NCBI GenBank assembly: GCA_965660815.1
Contig: CBFIBG010000005.1
Location: 62,001 to 126,000 of the forward strand
Source: Glaciecola sp965660815
Lineage (GTDB): Bacteria; Pseudomonadota; Gammaproteobacteria; Enterobacterales; Alteromonadaceae
Length of the DNA stretch: 64,000 nt
Direction: 5' to 3'
Under the pieces are notes generated by a model. It saw only the letters and a list, made by a program, of their open reading frames with translations, ran no database searches and was not told the DNA's origin. Positions 27,226-36,396 of the stretch are shown one piece after another (position 1 is the first letter of the stretch; each line of letters begins with the position of its first letter). The translations under genes were made by a program, and so were the position numbers.

Positions 27226-27545
27226 GGTGTAACTCCTAAAATATTGATGTCAAAATTGAGGGTGCGGATTATGTAAGTTTAAATGCAATTTGTCAATTAC
27301 TATCCTATATATTTACAAATATATTTTGGAATAGTAACTCATTGACGTGTTGAATAGCTTCTATACAGGGTATTATTATGATTCCCTTGAGTAGATTCCT
27401 TGGAGCGTTCTAAGACTTTTATCTAACTGCGGGGAAAAAAGTAAAGTAAATGCGCTGATTAGCAGTTACATAAATATATCTAAAAATAATACAAATCTTG
27501 CTTTAACAGCGTTGATTGTGATCCTTCTTTCTGATGAGGCATTTT
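27226..27545. other. divergent intergenic region between rpsT and the CBS-domain gene
   Basis: 320 bases. The left part holds the rpsT leader and promoter (described separately). The right part should hold the promoter of the CBS-domain gene, but I could not pick one out with confidence. No coding frame is supported. Confidence 0.5.
27268..27296 (-). promoter_or_regulatory. sigma-70 promoter of rpsT
   Basis: On the minus strand: TTGACA (27296-27291), a 17-base spacer and CATAAT (27273-27268), then a GC-rich discriminator (CCGCACCC). A near-consensus, growth-rate-regulated type of promoter, about 43 bases upstream of the start codon. Confidence 0.85.
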
Positions 27546-27977
27546 ATGAAATATGTTGCAGACCTAATGACAAAGAATCTCATTACGGTATCGTCCAACC
27601 ATAGCATGAAAAACTTACATGATTTGATATCTAAACGAAACATACGACATATACCAATAATGGCTTCAAACGATAACCGTATGCTTGGCTTAGTAACTCA
27701 AAAAGTAATGATATCTAAGGTAATATCATTACTTACTGAAGTAGGCGCGGAAAACTTAGTCGAAAACGAAATGAAGATATCAGTAATGGATATCGCAATC
27801 ACAGACTTTGATACGGTACAAGAAAATGAAGATCTGTCTATTGCTGCTGAATATTTCTTGAAAAATAAGCATGGGTGTCTTCCCGTTGAAAACGAAAGTG
27901 GAGAGTTGGTTGGGATGTTGACGTCGTCTGACTTTGTAAAATTATCAATCAATCTTCTGAACAACGACAGGCGTTAA
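27546..27977 (+). CDS. two-CBS-domain protein
   Basis: 143 residues made almost wholly of two CBS domains: MKYVADLMTKNLITVSSNHSM... with IRHIPIMASNDNRMLGLVTQ, and MDIAITDFDTVQENEDLSIAAEYFLKNKHGCLPVE followed by GELVGMLTSSDFVKL. Such stand-alone Bateman modules bind adenine nucleotides and act as energy or ligand sensors; the target is unknown. The ATG at 27546 is chosen because GAGG lies 6 nt upstream; an ATG 12 bases earlier has no SD. Divergent from rpsT and about 210 bases before murJ. Confidence 0.85.
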   Translation: MKYVADLMTKNLITVSSNHSMKNLHDLISKRNIRHIPIMASNDNRMLGLVTQKVMISKVISLLTEVGAENLVENEMKISVMDIAITDFDTVQENEDLSIAAEYFLKNKHGCLPVENESGELVGMLTSSDFVKLSINLLNNDRR

Positions 27978-28186
27978 CTTCTCTAAAGTTGCAAAAATCT
28001 GTTTGAATTGAATCAAAAGCGCCAATAGAGCGTTTGACCTGTAAACTGTCATTATTTTTGTCATAAAGTAATGTCAATATTTCTGGTATAGTGTCGGTAT
28101 ACATTAGAAGGTTGAATGCACCGGCCAGTTATCTCCAATTGGCAATAAACCTCGTAGAAGTCTTTTCATATTTTTTAGGAACGTGA

Positions 28187-29749
28187 ATGCCAAAAAAGCT
28201 ACTTAAGGCTGGAATGATAGTCAGCTTTATGACCCTTATTTCAAGGGTACTGGGTTTGATAAGGGATGTAGTAGTGGCCAATTTGATGGGAGCCGGTGCT
28301 GCTGCGGACGTTTTCTTTTTTGCTAATAAAATTCCTAACTTTTTGAGGCGTTTGTTTGCAGAAGGGGCTTTTGCCCAAGCATTTATTCCCGTCTTGACTG
28401 AAGTTCAGCAACAACAAGACACCAAAGTTTTAAAACAATTCGTGGCAAATGTGTCTGGTACGCTTGGTGCTATTGTATTCGTTACTGCAATCATTGGAGT
28501 TATCTGCTCACCAGTTTTAGCCGCTCTTTTTGGAACCGGTTGGTTTATTGACTATTTAAATGATGAGCCTGCAGGTCAGAAATTTGAACTTGCTTCAATA
28601 TTATTAAAAATCACATTTCCATATATTTTCTTTATCTCTTTGGCTGGCTTTGTAGGAGCCATTTTAAATACCCTGAACCAATTTGCAGTGGCGGCTTTTA
28701 CTCCAGTCCTACTTAATGTGTGTATTATAGCCTGTGCTTACTTTTTAACGCCTTATGTTGAAATTGGTGCTTTTGCATTAGCTTGGGGAGTCTTTATTGG
28801 AGGCGTTGTTCAGTTGTGTTTTCAATTACCTTTTTTATATAAGGCTGGATTGCTAGTTAGACCTAAATGGGGTTGGTCAGATCCTAACGTTATCAAAGTA
28901 CGAACCCTTATGATACCCGCATTATTTGGGGTGTCGGTAAGTCAAATTAATCTATTATTGGATACGCTGATAGCGAGTTTTCTCGTGACTGGATCAATAA
29001 GCTGGTTGTATTATTCTGATAGGCTTTTAGAGTTTCCTTTAGGGTTATTTGGCATAGCAATAGCGACAGTTATATTGCCAACGCTGTCTAGAAACCATAC
29101 AGATTCAAATACAATTGCATTCACTCGACACCTTGACTGGGCGATAAAAATAGTCGCATTGCTTGGTATTCCAGCAAGTTTCGCTTTGATTATCTTAGCC
29201 TATCCTTTGATGCTTGTAATTTTCCAACGTGGGGAGTTTACAATAGAGACAGCACAAATGGCTTCTTTTTCACTTATGGCATATGCTTGTGGATTATTTA
29301 GTTTCATGTTGGTAAAAATATTTGCCCCAGCATTTTATTCACGCCAAGATACTAAAACGCCAGTAAAAATTGGCATCATCACCATGGCAGCGAATATGGT
29401 TTTCAACTTATTATTGGCCTATCCTTTTGGCTACGTGGGCTTGGCTTTAGCCACGGCTTTGTCTGGTACTCTAAACGCCGTCTTATTATATTTAAAATTG
29501 AGTAATTTGAACGTTTTTAAGATATGTAAGAGTACATGGTTTTTCCTTCTGAAACTATGCGTGTCAAGCCTGATAATGTGCGCAACATTATATTGGTTTG
29601 TAAATTTGTATTCGTGGGAAACACTAAACTTCTTGAAGAGAGTAGAGTTACTCGCATTGACAATAGGCATAGGTTTACTGTGTTATTCTGCGTGCCTTTT
29701 GTTATTGGGAATTAGACCTCGTCATTTGATTGTGTCGGAAAACGCATAA
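28187..29749 (+). CDS. murJ: lipid II flippase MurJ
   Basis: MOP-superfamily flippase moving lipid II across the inner membrane for peptidoglycan synthesis. 520 residues with about 14 hydrophobic helices. It starts MPKKLLKAGMIVSFMTLISRVLGLIRDVVVA, has the FFFANKIPNFLRRLFAEGAFAQAFIPV segment typical of MurJ, and has FAPAFYSRQDTKTPVKIGI in the second half. An SD (AGGA) precedes the ATG. It is followed by ribF-ileS-lspA, the usual gammaproteobacterial order except that rpsT is divergent and separated by the CBS gene. Confidence 0.97.
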   Translation: MPKKLLKAGMIVSFMTLISRVLGLIRDVVVANLMGAGAAADVFFFANKIPNFLRRLFAEGAFAQAFIPVLTEVQQQQDTKVLKQFVANVSGTLGAIVFVTAIIGVICSPVLAALFGTGWFIDYLNDEPAGQKFELASILLKITFPYIFFISLAGFVGAILNTLNQFAVAAFTPVLLNVCIIACAYFLTPYVEIGAFALAWGVFIGGVVQLCFQLPFLYKAGLLVRPKWGWSDPNVIKVRTLMIPALFGVSVSQINLLLDTLIASFLVTGSISWLYYSDRLLEFPLGLFGIAIATVILPTLSRNHTDSNTIAFTRHLDWAIKIVALLGIPASFALIILAYPLMLVIFQRGEFTIETAQMASFSLMAYACGLFSFMLVKIFAPAFYSRQDTKTPVKIGIITMAANMVFNLLLAYPFGYVGLALATALSGTLNAVLLYLKLSNLNVFKICKSTWFFLLKLCVSSLIMCATLYWFVNLYSWETLNFLKRVELLALTIGIGLLCYSACLLLLGIRPRHLIVSENA

Positions 29750-29872
29750 TTGAGTTCCATATCATTTTAAAATAAACGAAAAAAACACCATTTTTAGCCG
29801 TTTGAGATTGGTATTCAAATGTATGAGGCTTTATAATCTCGGTTTTATTTTAACAACGAAACATAGAACTTA

Positions 29873-30799
29873 GTGGAATTAATTAGAGGCATTCACAATA
29901 TTCGCCCCCGACACCATGGTTGTGTACTTACAATAGGCAAGTTTGATGGCGTACATTTAGGTCATCAGTCAGTTCTTAAGCAAGTGCTTCTGCAAGCAAG
30001 CCAACTAAAGTTGCCTGCAATGGTGATGGTATTCGAGCCTCAACCAGAAGAATTTTTTGCTCCAGAATTTGCGCCAGCGCGATTGTCGCTTCTCAGAGAC
30101 AAATACAAATATCTCACTGAGGTTGGCGTTCACCGGTTATTATGTGTGCGATTCAATAAAGCTTTGTCGAGCATGAGCCCAACTCGTTTTGTGAATGATC
30201 TACTGGTTTCCAAGTTGGGTGTCAAATTTCTAGTTGTAGGTGACGATTTTCGCTTTGGCCACAATCGGTTAGGTGATTTCGATTTTTTGCAAGCTCACGG
30301 TCCATCGCAGGGTTTTCAAGTGGTGAGTACTCAGAGCTTTAGAATGGATGATCATAGAATAAGCTCTACGGCTATCAGAGATGCGCTTGCAGACAGTAAT
30401 TTTGAGCTAGCCAAATCTATGTTAGGCAGACCCTTTGTGATATCCGGTAAAGTAATACATGGTGAAAAAAACGGTCGAAAAATAGGATACCCGACTGCAA
30501 ATATATTGCTTGAGCGCCATCGCTCACCTGTCACGGGCGTTTTTGCAATCAAAGTAAAAGTGCACGGCAATCTGTATAAAGGCGTGGCGAATGTGGGTCG
30601 CAGACCTACTTTAAATGGCGCTCAGGTTCAATTGGAAGTAAATATATTTGAGTTTAAAGGAAATTTATATGGCAAGTTTCTAGAGGTTGAATTTATTGCC
30701 AAAATTAGAGATGAGCAAAAATTTTCGAATTTACAGATTTTGAAACAACAAATTTTAAAAGATGCAGAGTTAGCTAGACGATTGCTAGCTCATCAATAA
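29873..30799 (+). CDS. ribF: bifunctional riboflavin kinase / FAD synthetase
   Basis: Phosphorylates riboflavin to FMN and adenylylates it to FAD. 308 residues (E. coli 313). The N-terminal nucleotidyltransferase domain has TIGKFDGVHLGHQSVL and VVGDDFRFGHNRLGD; ISSTAIRDAL follows. The C-terminal kinase domain starts at about residue 185 (GKVIHGEKNGRKIGYPTANI; GVANVGRRPTLNG). GTG start at 29873. It lies 14 bases before ileS in the ribF-ileS-lspA-fkpB-ispH operon. Confidence 0.97.
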   Translation: MELIRGIHNIRPRHHGCVLTIGKFDGVHLGHQSVLKQVLLQASQLKLPAMVMVFEPQPEEFFAPEFAPARLSLLRDKYKYLTEVGVHRLLCVRFNKALSSMSPTRFVNDLLVSKLGVKFLVVGDDFRFGHNRLGDFDFLQAHGPSQGFQVVSTQSFRMDDHRISSTAIRDALADSNFELAKSMLGRPFVISGKVIHGEKNGRKIGYPTANILLERHRSPVTGVFAIKVKVHGNLYKGVANVGRRPTLNGAQVQLEVNIFEFKGNLYGKFLEVEFIAKIRDEQKFSNLQILKQQILKDAELARRLLAHQ

Positions 30800-30813
30800 C
30801 AACTGGATAATAT

Positions 30814-33633
30814 ATGAGTGATTATAAAGCGACATTGAACTTACCTGATACCGCTTTTCCTATGCGAGGTAATCTTGCTCAGCGTGAGCCCAAAATGCTG
30901 AAACAATGGCAAGAAAAACAGCTTTATCAAAAAATTAGACAAGCTAAAGAAGGGAAAAAACCATTTATATTGCATGATGGCCCTCCCTATGCAAATGGTG
31001 ATATTCATATTGGCCATGCTGTAAACAAAATCTTGAAAGACATTATAGTGAAGTCGAAAACCTTGTCTGATTTCGACTCTCCTTACGTGCCTGGTTGGGA
31101 TTGTCATGGATTGCCTATCGAATTAATGGTTGAGAAAAAAGTTGGAAAGCCAGGAAAGAAGGTTTCTGTTGCTGAATTTAGACAAAAATGCAGGGATTAT
31201 GCTGAAAAACAAATAGCAGGACAGAGTAAGGATTTTCAACGTTTAGGGGTACTTGGGAATTGGCAATCTCCTTATAAGACGATGGATTTTACAAGTGAAG
31301 CAAACATCATTCGAGCGCTTTCTAAAATTGTAGATTCTGGACATTTAGAAAAGGGATTTAAGCCAGTGCATTGGTGCACCGATTGTGGTTCTGCACTTGC
31401 TGAGGCTGAAGTCGAATATCAAGATAAAGTGTCTCCCGCTATAGACGTTGCGTTCACATGCGAAGATATTGCGAAACTGTCCCAAGCCTTTGAATTATCA
31501 CAAAGCCAACTCAAAGAGCCTGCGGTTGTGATATGGACAACAACGCCTTGGACAATTCCAGCCAACCGAGCGATTAGTATTCACCCCGATTTAGAGTATT
31601 CTTTGGTAAGTTTTGAGTTAGATGAAAATAACAAGCAACTTATCATGGCTAAGGACTTAGTGGAGGCATGCGCGAAACGATACAAAGCGCAAAGCGTGAA
31701 AGTCCTCGCAACTACAAAGGGCGATAAGCTTGAGAGAGTGCTGTGCAAACATCCTCTTCTAGAGCTGTCGGTACCACTAATTCTGGGTGAACATGTTACT
31801 ACAGAATCCGGTACAGGGTGCGTTCATACTGCTCCAGCGCACGGCGTTGACGATTTCAATGTTTGTAAAAAATACGACATAGAAGTGTATAATCCTGTAG
31901 GTCCTAACGGAGTTTATCTGCCTGAAACGCCTCACTTCGCTGGGCAACATGTATTCAAAGCAAATCAAACCATTATTGATGCACTCGATAACGCTGAGGC
32001 ATTAGTATTAAATGTGAAGTACGAGCACAGTTATCCACATTGCTGGCGGCATAAAACGCCGATTATATTTAGGGCGACGCCGCAATGGTTTATAAGTATG
32101 GATAAGAAGCATTTGAGACATGAATCTCTTGAGCAAATTAAACACACCCAATGGATCCCTAATTGGGGTGAGAACCGCATAAAAGCGATGGTTGAAGGTA
32201 GACCCGATTGGTGTATTTCAAGACAGCGAACTTGGGGAGTTCCAATTTGTTTATACATTCATAATAGTTCAGGTGAATTACATCCCAACACTCAGCAAAT
32301 TATGGAAAAAGTTGCATTGGCGGTTGAACAGTCTGGCATACAGGCATGGTGGGACATGGACGATACTGAACTATTGGGAGCAGATGTCGATGAATATACT
32401 AAAGTAACAGACACTCTTGATGTATGGTTTGATTCTGGAGTGACTCACTATTTTGTAGTAGATAAGCGCAAAGATATTCCAAGCAGTGCGGATCTTTATC
32501 TAGAAGGTTCTGACCAACATAGAGGATGGTTTATGTCCTCTTTGATGTCCTCAACTGCCATGCATGGCCACGCCCCTTACAAACAGGTTCTTACTCACGG
32601 GTTTACGGTTGATGCCAATGGTAAAAAAATGTCCAAGTCGCTTGGAAATGTCATTGCTCCTCAAGAAGTAACCAACAAGCTTGGAGCGGATATCCTCAGA
32701 TTGTGGGCTGCGAGTACTGATTACCGTGGTGAAATGACTGTCAGTGATGAAATTCTAAAGAGAGCCGCAGATTCTTATCGCAGAATAAGAAACACATGTC
32801 GTTTTCTATTGGCAAATCTAAACGGTTTTGATCCAGAAACAGACCTTGTTGTACCTCAGGAGATGATTGCTCTGGATGCGTGGGTGGTCTCGAGAACTAA
32901 GCAAATACAAGAACAAATTTTAGAGTCATACGAGCAGTATGATATGTTAGTTGTCTGTCAAACATTAATGCAGTTCTGCTCAATTGATTTAGGGAGTTTT
33001 TATCTCGATATCATCAAGGACAGACAGTACACCGCTAAAGCTGATGGGATTGCCCGCCGCTCATGTCAAACTGCGCTTTATCATATTATGGAATCTTTAG
33101 TCAGGTGGATGGCACCTATAATGAGTTTTACTGCTCAAGAACTTTGGGAAGTTATGCCTGGCAAGCGTAGTGAATTTGTCTTTACCGATACATGGTATGA
33201 AGGTATTCCCACTATTCCTATGAGCGAGTTTAATGACGATTATTGGCAACAAATCCTAGCCATTAAAACTGAGGTTAATAGTGCTTTGGAACAAGCTAGA
33301 AATGCCAAGCTAATAGGTGGCTCGCTTGAAGCAAAGGTTACCTTGTATGTAAATCAAGCTACTTTAGATAAATTATCTCTGTTAAGAGATGAGCTTAGAT
33401 TTGTCTTAATAACATCTCAAGCCCAGGTCAAACTAGTCGATGAAAAGCCTGACGATGCTTTTGCTACTGACCAAAAGGAATTCTTCGTTTTGGTGGAGAA
33501 ATCTGAGTATGATAAATGCGTAAGATGCTGGCATCACAAAGAAGAGATAGGCGAGGATCCTAAACACACTGAACTGTGTAAAAGATGTATAGACAATGTA
33601 GAGGGCGATGGGGAAATACGCCAATATGCTTGA
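30814..33633 (+). CDS. ileS: isoleucyl-tRNA synthetase
   Basis: Class I synthetase, 939 residues (E. coli 938). The HIGH motif is in PPYANGDIHIGHAVNKI (near residue 60). A CP1 editing domain follows (TTTPWTIPANRAI; GTGCVHTAPAHG). KMSKS is present as KKMSKSLGN (near 605). The C-terminal zinc site is CVRCWHHKEE...LCKRC. The 3' end overlaps lspA, indicating coupling. Confidence 0.98.
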   Translation: MSDYKATLNLPDTAFPMRGNLAQREPKMLKQWQEKQLYQKIRQAKEGKKPFILHDGPPYANGDIHIGHAVNKILKDIIVKSKTLSDFDSPYVPGWDCHGLPIELMVEKKVGKPGKKVSVAEFRQKCRDYAEKQIAGQSKDFQRLGVLGNWQSPYKTMDFTSEANIIRALSKIVDSGHLEKGFKPVHWCTDCGSALAEAEVEYQDKVSPAIDVAFTCEDIAKLSQAFELSQSQLKEPAVVIWTTTPWTIPANRAISIHPDLEYSLVSFELDENNKQLIMAKDLVEACAKRYKAQSVKVLATTKGDKLERVLCKHPLLELSVPLILGEHVTTESGTGCVHTAPAHGVDDFNVCKKYDIEVYNPVGPNGVYLPETPHFAGQHVFKANQTIIDALDNAEALVLNVKYEHSYPHCWRHKTPIIFRATPQWFISMDKKHLRHESLEQIKHTQWIPNWGENRIKAMVEGRPDWCISRQRTWGVPICLYIHNSSGELHPNTQQIMEKVALAVEQSGIQAWWDMDDTELLGADVDEYTKVTDTLDVWFDSGVTHYFVVDKRKDIPSSADLYLEGSDQHRGWFMSSLMSSTAMHGHAPYKQVLTHGFTVDANGKKMSKSLGNVIAPQEVTNKLGADILRLWAASTDYRGEMTVSDEILKRAADSYRRIRNTCRFLLANLNGFDPETDLVVPQEMIALDAWVVSRTKQIQEQILESYEQYDMLVVCQTLMQFCSIDLGSFYLDIIKDRQYTAKADGIARRSCQTALYHIMESLVRWMAPIMSFTAQELWEVMPGKRSEFVFTDTWYEGIPTIPMSEFNDDYWQQILAIKTEVNSALEQARNAKLIGGSLEAKVTLYVNQATLDKLSLLRDELRFVLITSQAQVKLVDEKPDDAFATDQKEFFVLVEKSEYDKCVRCWHHKEEIGEDPKHTELCKRCIDNVEGDGEIRQYA

Positions 33634-34126
33634 TTATTTCAGGAACACTGGACTACGCTTTGTTTGGATATCGGTGATTATTTTCGTATTTGATCAAATC
33701 ACTAAATACGCAATAGTTCAATCTATGAATCTTTATGAGTCCAACCAAATTTTGCCATTTTTTAATCTTACTTACGTACATAATTATGGCGCTGCATTTA
33801 GTATTTTGCACGACCAAGACGGCTGGCAACGGTACTTTTTGTCGGCGGTTGCGATCATCGTGAGCGGCGTAATTGTTTGGTGGTTAAAGAGTGCTACTAA
33901 ACAGCAGATACTGTTACCTGTGGCATTTTCGTTCATTTTAGGAGGCGCTATAGGCAATGTATTCGACCGTTTATCGCACGGTTACGTAATTGATTTTCTA
34001 GACTTTTATTACAATTCGTATCATTGGCCCGCTTTCAATGTAGCAGACTCTGCAATATTTATTGGTGCTTTACTACTAATTATCGATATGTTTAAAAATA
34101 AAGAGGCGAACGATTCTAATGAGTAA
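33608..34126 (+). CDS. lspA: lipoprotein signal peptidase (signal peptidase II)
   Basis: Inner-membrane aspartyl peptidase that cleaves prolipoprotein signal peptides. Four membrane helices. The catalytic aspartates are in GNVFDRLSHGYVIDFLDF and FNVADSAIFIG. The ATG at 33608 overlaps ileS by 26 bases and gives 172 residues; an in-frame ATG at 33626 would give 166 residues and aligns better with the E. coli N-terminus (TGLRFVW close to the start), so the exact start is uncertain. fkpB overlaps its 3' end by 8 bases. Confidence 0.96.
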   Translation: MGKYANMLDYFRNTGLRFVWISVIIFVFDQITKYAIVQSMNLYESNQILPFFNLTYVHNYGAAFSILHDQDGWQRYFLSAVAIIVSGVIVWWLKSATKQQILLPVAFSFILGGAIGNVFDRLSHGYVIDFLDFYYNSYHWPAFNVADSAIFIGALLLIIDMFKNKEANDSNE

Positions 34127-34574
34127 TACTTCAACTGATAGTGAATTAGTAATTGGCGATAATAGTGAAGTTATTCTTCATTTTGATTTAACGCTTGAAG
34201 ATGGGACTGCAGCCGATAGTACGCGTGTAAATAAAAAGCCGGCCAAAATGGTGATGGGGGATGGCAGTCTCACACCCAATTTTGAGGCTTGCCTTAGAGG
34301 ACTAAAAAAAGGCGATAAAAAATCATTTACACTGTCTGCAAACGATGCCTTTGGTATGCCAAATCCAGATAATATTTATCATTTGGATAGAAATAAGTTT
34401 GATTCTGATGACCAACTCCAAGAAGGCATGATTATGGGGTTTTCTCAACCAGATGGAAGTGAATTACCGGGAATAATAAGAAGCATTGCTGGTCATTCAG
34501 TTACAGTAGATTTTAATCACCCACTAGCTGGGCAAACCGTTGTTTTCAAAGTCGAAATCATTGAGGTAAGGTAA
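34119..34574 (+). CDS. fkpB: FKBP-type peptidyl-prolyl isomerase
   Basis: 151 residues of the SlyD/FkpB type: a split FKBP domain (VILHFDLTLEDGTAADSTRVN at the N-terminus; VDFNHPLAGQTVVFKVEIIEV at the C-terminus) with an inserted flap domain in the middle. No His-rich tail, which separates it from the SlyD gene at 45.5 kb. It overlaps lspA by 8 bases and is followed 2 bases later by ispH, the conserved lspA-fkpB-ispH arrangement. Confidence 0.93.
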   Translation: MSNTSTDSELVIGDNSEVILHFDLTLEDGTAADSTRVNKKPAKMVMGDGSLTPNFEACLRGLKKGDKKSFTLSANDAFGMPNPDNIYHLDRNKFDSDDQLQEGMIMGFSQPDGSELPGIIRSIAGHSVTVDFNHPLAGQTVVFKVEIIEVR

Positions 34575-34576
34575 GA

Positions 34577-35521
34577 GTGCAAATTCATTTAGCCAATCCA
34601 AGGGGGTTTTGCGCGGGGGTTGATAGAGCAATTACTATCGTCGAGCGAGCGCTTGAAATCTTTGAACCGCCCATATACGTGAGACATGAAGTCGTTCATA
34701 ACAAATTTGTGGTAGACGGGTTAAAAGAACGCGGTGCGATTTTCGTAGATGAACTAAGCGAAGTACCAGACGATGCAATCGTTATTTTTTCAGCCCACGG
34801 CGTATCTCAAAACGTGCGAAAAAAAGCGACCGATCGTGGTTTAAAAGTATTTGATGCAACATGTCCATTGGTAACCAAAGTCCACATGGAGGTTATGAGG
34901 GCCAGTAAGAAAGGAACAGAGTGTATTTTGATTGGACATCATGGCCATCCCGAAGTCGAAGGAACTATGGGTCAATATGATAATAAGGAAGGCGGTATCT
35001 ATTTGGTAGAATCTATTCAAGACGTCGAAAATCTTGAAGTCAATAACCCAAATGAGCTTTATTATTGCAGTCAAACGACTTTGTCGGTAGACGACACGGC
35101 AGAGGTAATAGAAGCTCTGCGCCACAAGTTTCCAAAAATTGATGGACCGAGAAAAGATGACATTTGTTACGCCACGCAAAATAGACAGGATGCTGTTAGG
35201 GACCTTGCATCAGATTGTGAAGTGTTATTTGTTGTGGGAGCTCAAAACTCTTCAAATTCCAATAGATTGAGGGAACTTGCGGAAAAAATGGGTGCTAAGT
35301 CATATTTAATTGCAGATAAAGATTGCATCCAAAAAGAATGGTTAAAAGATATAAACAATGTCGGAGTTACTGCCGGTGCTTCTGCTCCTGAAGTGCTAGT
35401 GCAGGGGGTAGTCGACAAACTAATAGAATGGGGTGCTATCAAATCTACTGAGCGCTCTGGTCGACTTGAAAACGTTGAGTTTGCTGTTCCCAAAGAATTA
35501 CGTATAAAACAAGTAACTTGA
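34577..35521 (+). CDS. ispH: 4-hydroxy-3-methylbut-2-enyl diphosphate reductase
   Basis: Last enzyme of the MEP isoprenoid pathway, making IPP and DMAPP with a [4Fe-4S] cluster. 314 residues. The three cluster cysteines are in RGFCAGVDRAI (Cys12), DATCPLVTKVH and DICYATQNRQ, and the catalytic TQNRQ Glu/Thr region is present. GTG start at 34577. Last gene of the ribF-ispH operon; a terminator-like hairpin follows. Confidence 0.98.
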   Translation: MQIHLANPRGFCAGVDRAITIVERALEIFEPPIYVRHEVVHNKFVVDGLKERGAIFVDELSEVPDDAIVIFSAHGVSQNVRKKATDRGLKVFDATCPLVTKVHMEVMRASKKGTECILIGHHGHPEVEGTMGQYDNKEGGIYLVESIQDVENLEVNNPNELYYCSQTTLSVDDTAEVIEALRHKFPKIDGPRKDDICYATQNRQDAVRDLASDCEVLFVVGAQNSSNSNRLRELAEKMGAKSYLIADKDCIQKEWLKDINNVGVTAGASAPEVLVQGVVDKLIEWGAIKSTERSGRLENVEFAVPKELRIKQVT

Positions 35522-35589
35522 CCTTAACCTTAATTTCTATAATCGATATACGTATTTCTATAAAAAATTTATAAGCGTCAATACGATAC

Positions 35590-35622
35590 TGCACTTCGGG
35601 CACGATCCCGGAGTGTATTTTT
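35590..35622 (+). terminator. terminator of the ribF-ispH operon
   Basis: TGCACTTCGGG (35590-35600) pairs with CCCGGAGTGTA (35607-35617), including G-T pairs, around CACGAT, followed by a T run to 35622. It lies about 70 bases after the ispH stop. Confidence 0.7.
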
Positions 35623-35696
35623 GGTTAAAATTTCCCGCCTCTCGTCCAGTTTCCAGCCATATTTAATACGTTATACTCAGACAAAATAACCAATCA

Positions 35697-35725
35697 TTGA
35701 CGAAAATAGCTATTCTGTCGATAAC
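35697..35725 (+). promoter_or_regulatory. candidate promoter of the minor-pilin operon
   Basis: TTGACG (35697-35702), a 17-base spacer and GATAAC (35720-35725), 45 bases before the pilV ATG. The -10 box is weak (4 of 6). Confidence 0.4.
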
Positions 35726-35769
35726 AGCAAAACCAGTTTGAATTTTTAATCGACAGGCGAGTGAGACAA

Positions 35770-36396
35770 ATGAATTATCAAAAGCAATCAATTAAATACC
35801 AGCAAGGGGTAGGTATGATTGAGGTGCTCGTTACTCTAGTTATTTTGTCTATTGGATTGTTAGGCGTAGCATCTCTTCAATTTGTTGGTTCTTTTTCTAA
35901 CAAAGAAGCGTTGGCTCGAACTCAGGCCGTTATGGTATCTCAACAGATGGCTGAGCGATTAAAGGCAAGTACTATTGCCTCGTCTATAACCGACGGATTT
36001 GTGGTTCACAACGATTACTTCAATCCAGACATTTACAACTTCAAAAACCTAAGCTGTGGGAGTTCTTTGCCCCCGTATCAATGTTATTGTCTGACGTTCC
36101 CTGTACAAATCCCCAATTGCCAAGCAAATGAATGTACTCAAACTCAAATTGCGACATTTGATGCTTATCAAATGTCATGTGCAACTGTTATGGAAAGCCC
36201 TAAAGCTAAGTTATTTGTAACCTGCGATGACAACGACACTACTGACGTTGATGCATGTACGGCAGGGTCAATTCATACAATTATGATCAAGTGGCCTGCT
36301 CAGAAATGGCGTGGAGACAATAGAGTACTCAACGATAATTGCAACGCAGACGGCGATGGGACTTTCGACTGTGTTGTCAAAGAGATTACGTTATGA
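35770..36396 (+). CDS. pilV: type IV pilus modification / minor pilin PilV
   Basis: 208 residues from ATG 35770 (a GTG at 35761 would add three). It has the prepilin signature: a short basic leader ending QQGVG, then MIEVLVTLVILSIGLLGVASLQF with Glu at +5 (here read as MIEVL), cleaved by PilD. The C-terminal region is Cys-rich (SCGSSLPPYQCYC; CNADGDGTFDC). PilV joins PilW, PilX, PilE and PilY1 in a priming complex at the pilus tip. First gene of the cluster; it overlaps pilW by 4 bases (ATGA). Confidence 0.9.
   Translation: MNYQKQSIKYQQGVGMIEVLVTLVILSIGLLGVASLQFVGSFSNKEALARTQAVMVSQQMAERLKASTIASSITDGFVVHNDYFNPDIYNFKNLSCGSSLPPYQCYCLTFPVQIPNCQANECTQTQIATFDAYQMSCATVMESPKAKLFVTCDDNDTTDVDACTAGSIHTIMIKWPAQKWRGDNRVLNDNCNADGDGTFDCVVKEITL

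Noticed and set aside
35522..35769. Riboswitch or structured leader before pilV
   Set aside because: The only clear structure is the ispH terminator hairpin; the rest of the region shows no conserved aptamer features.
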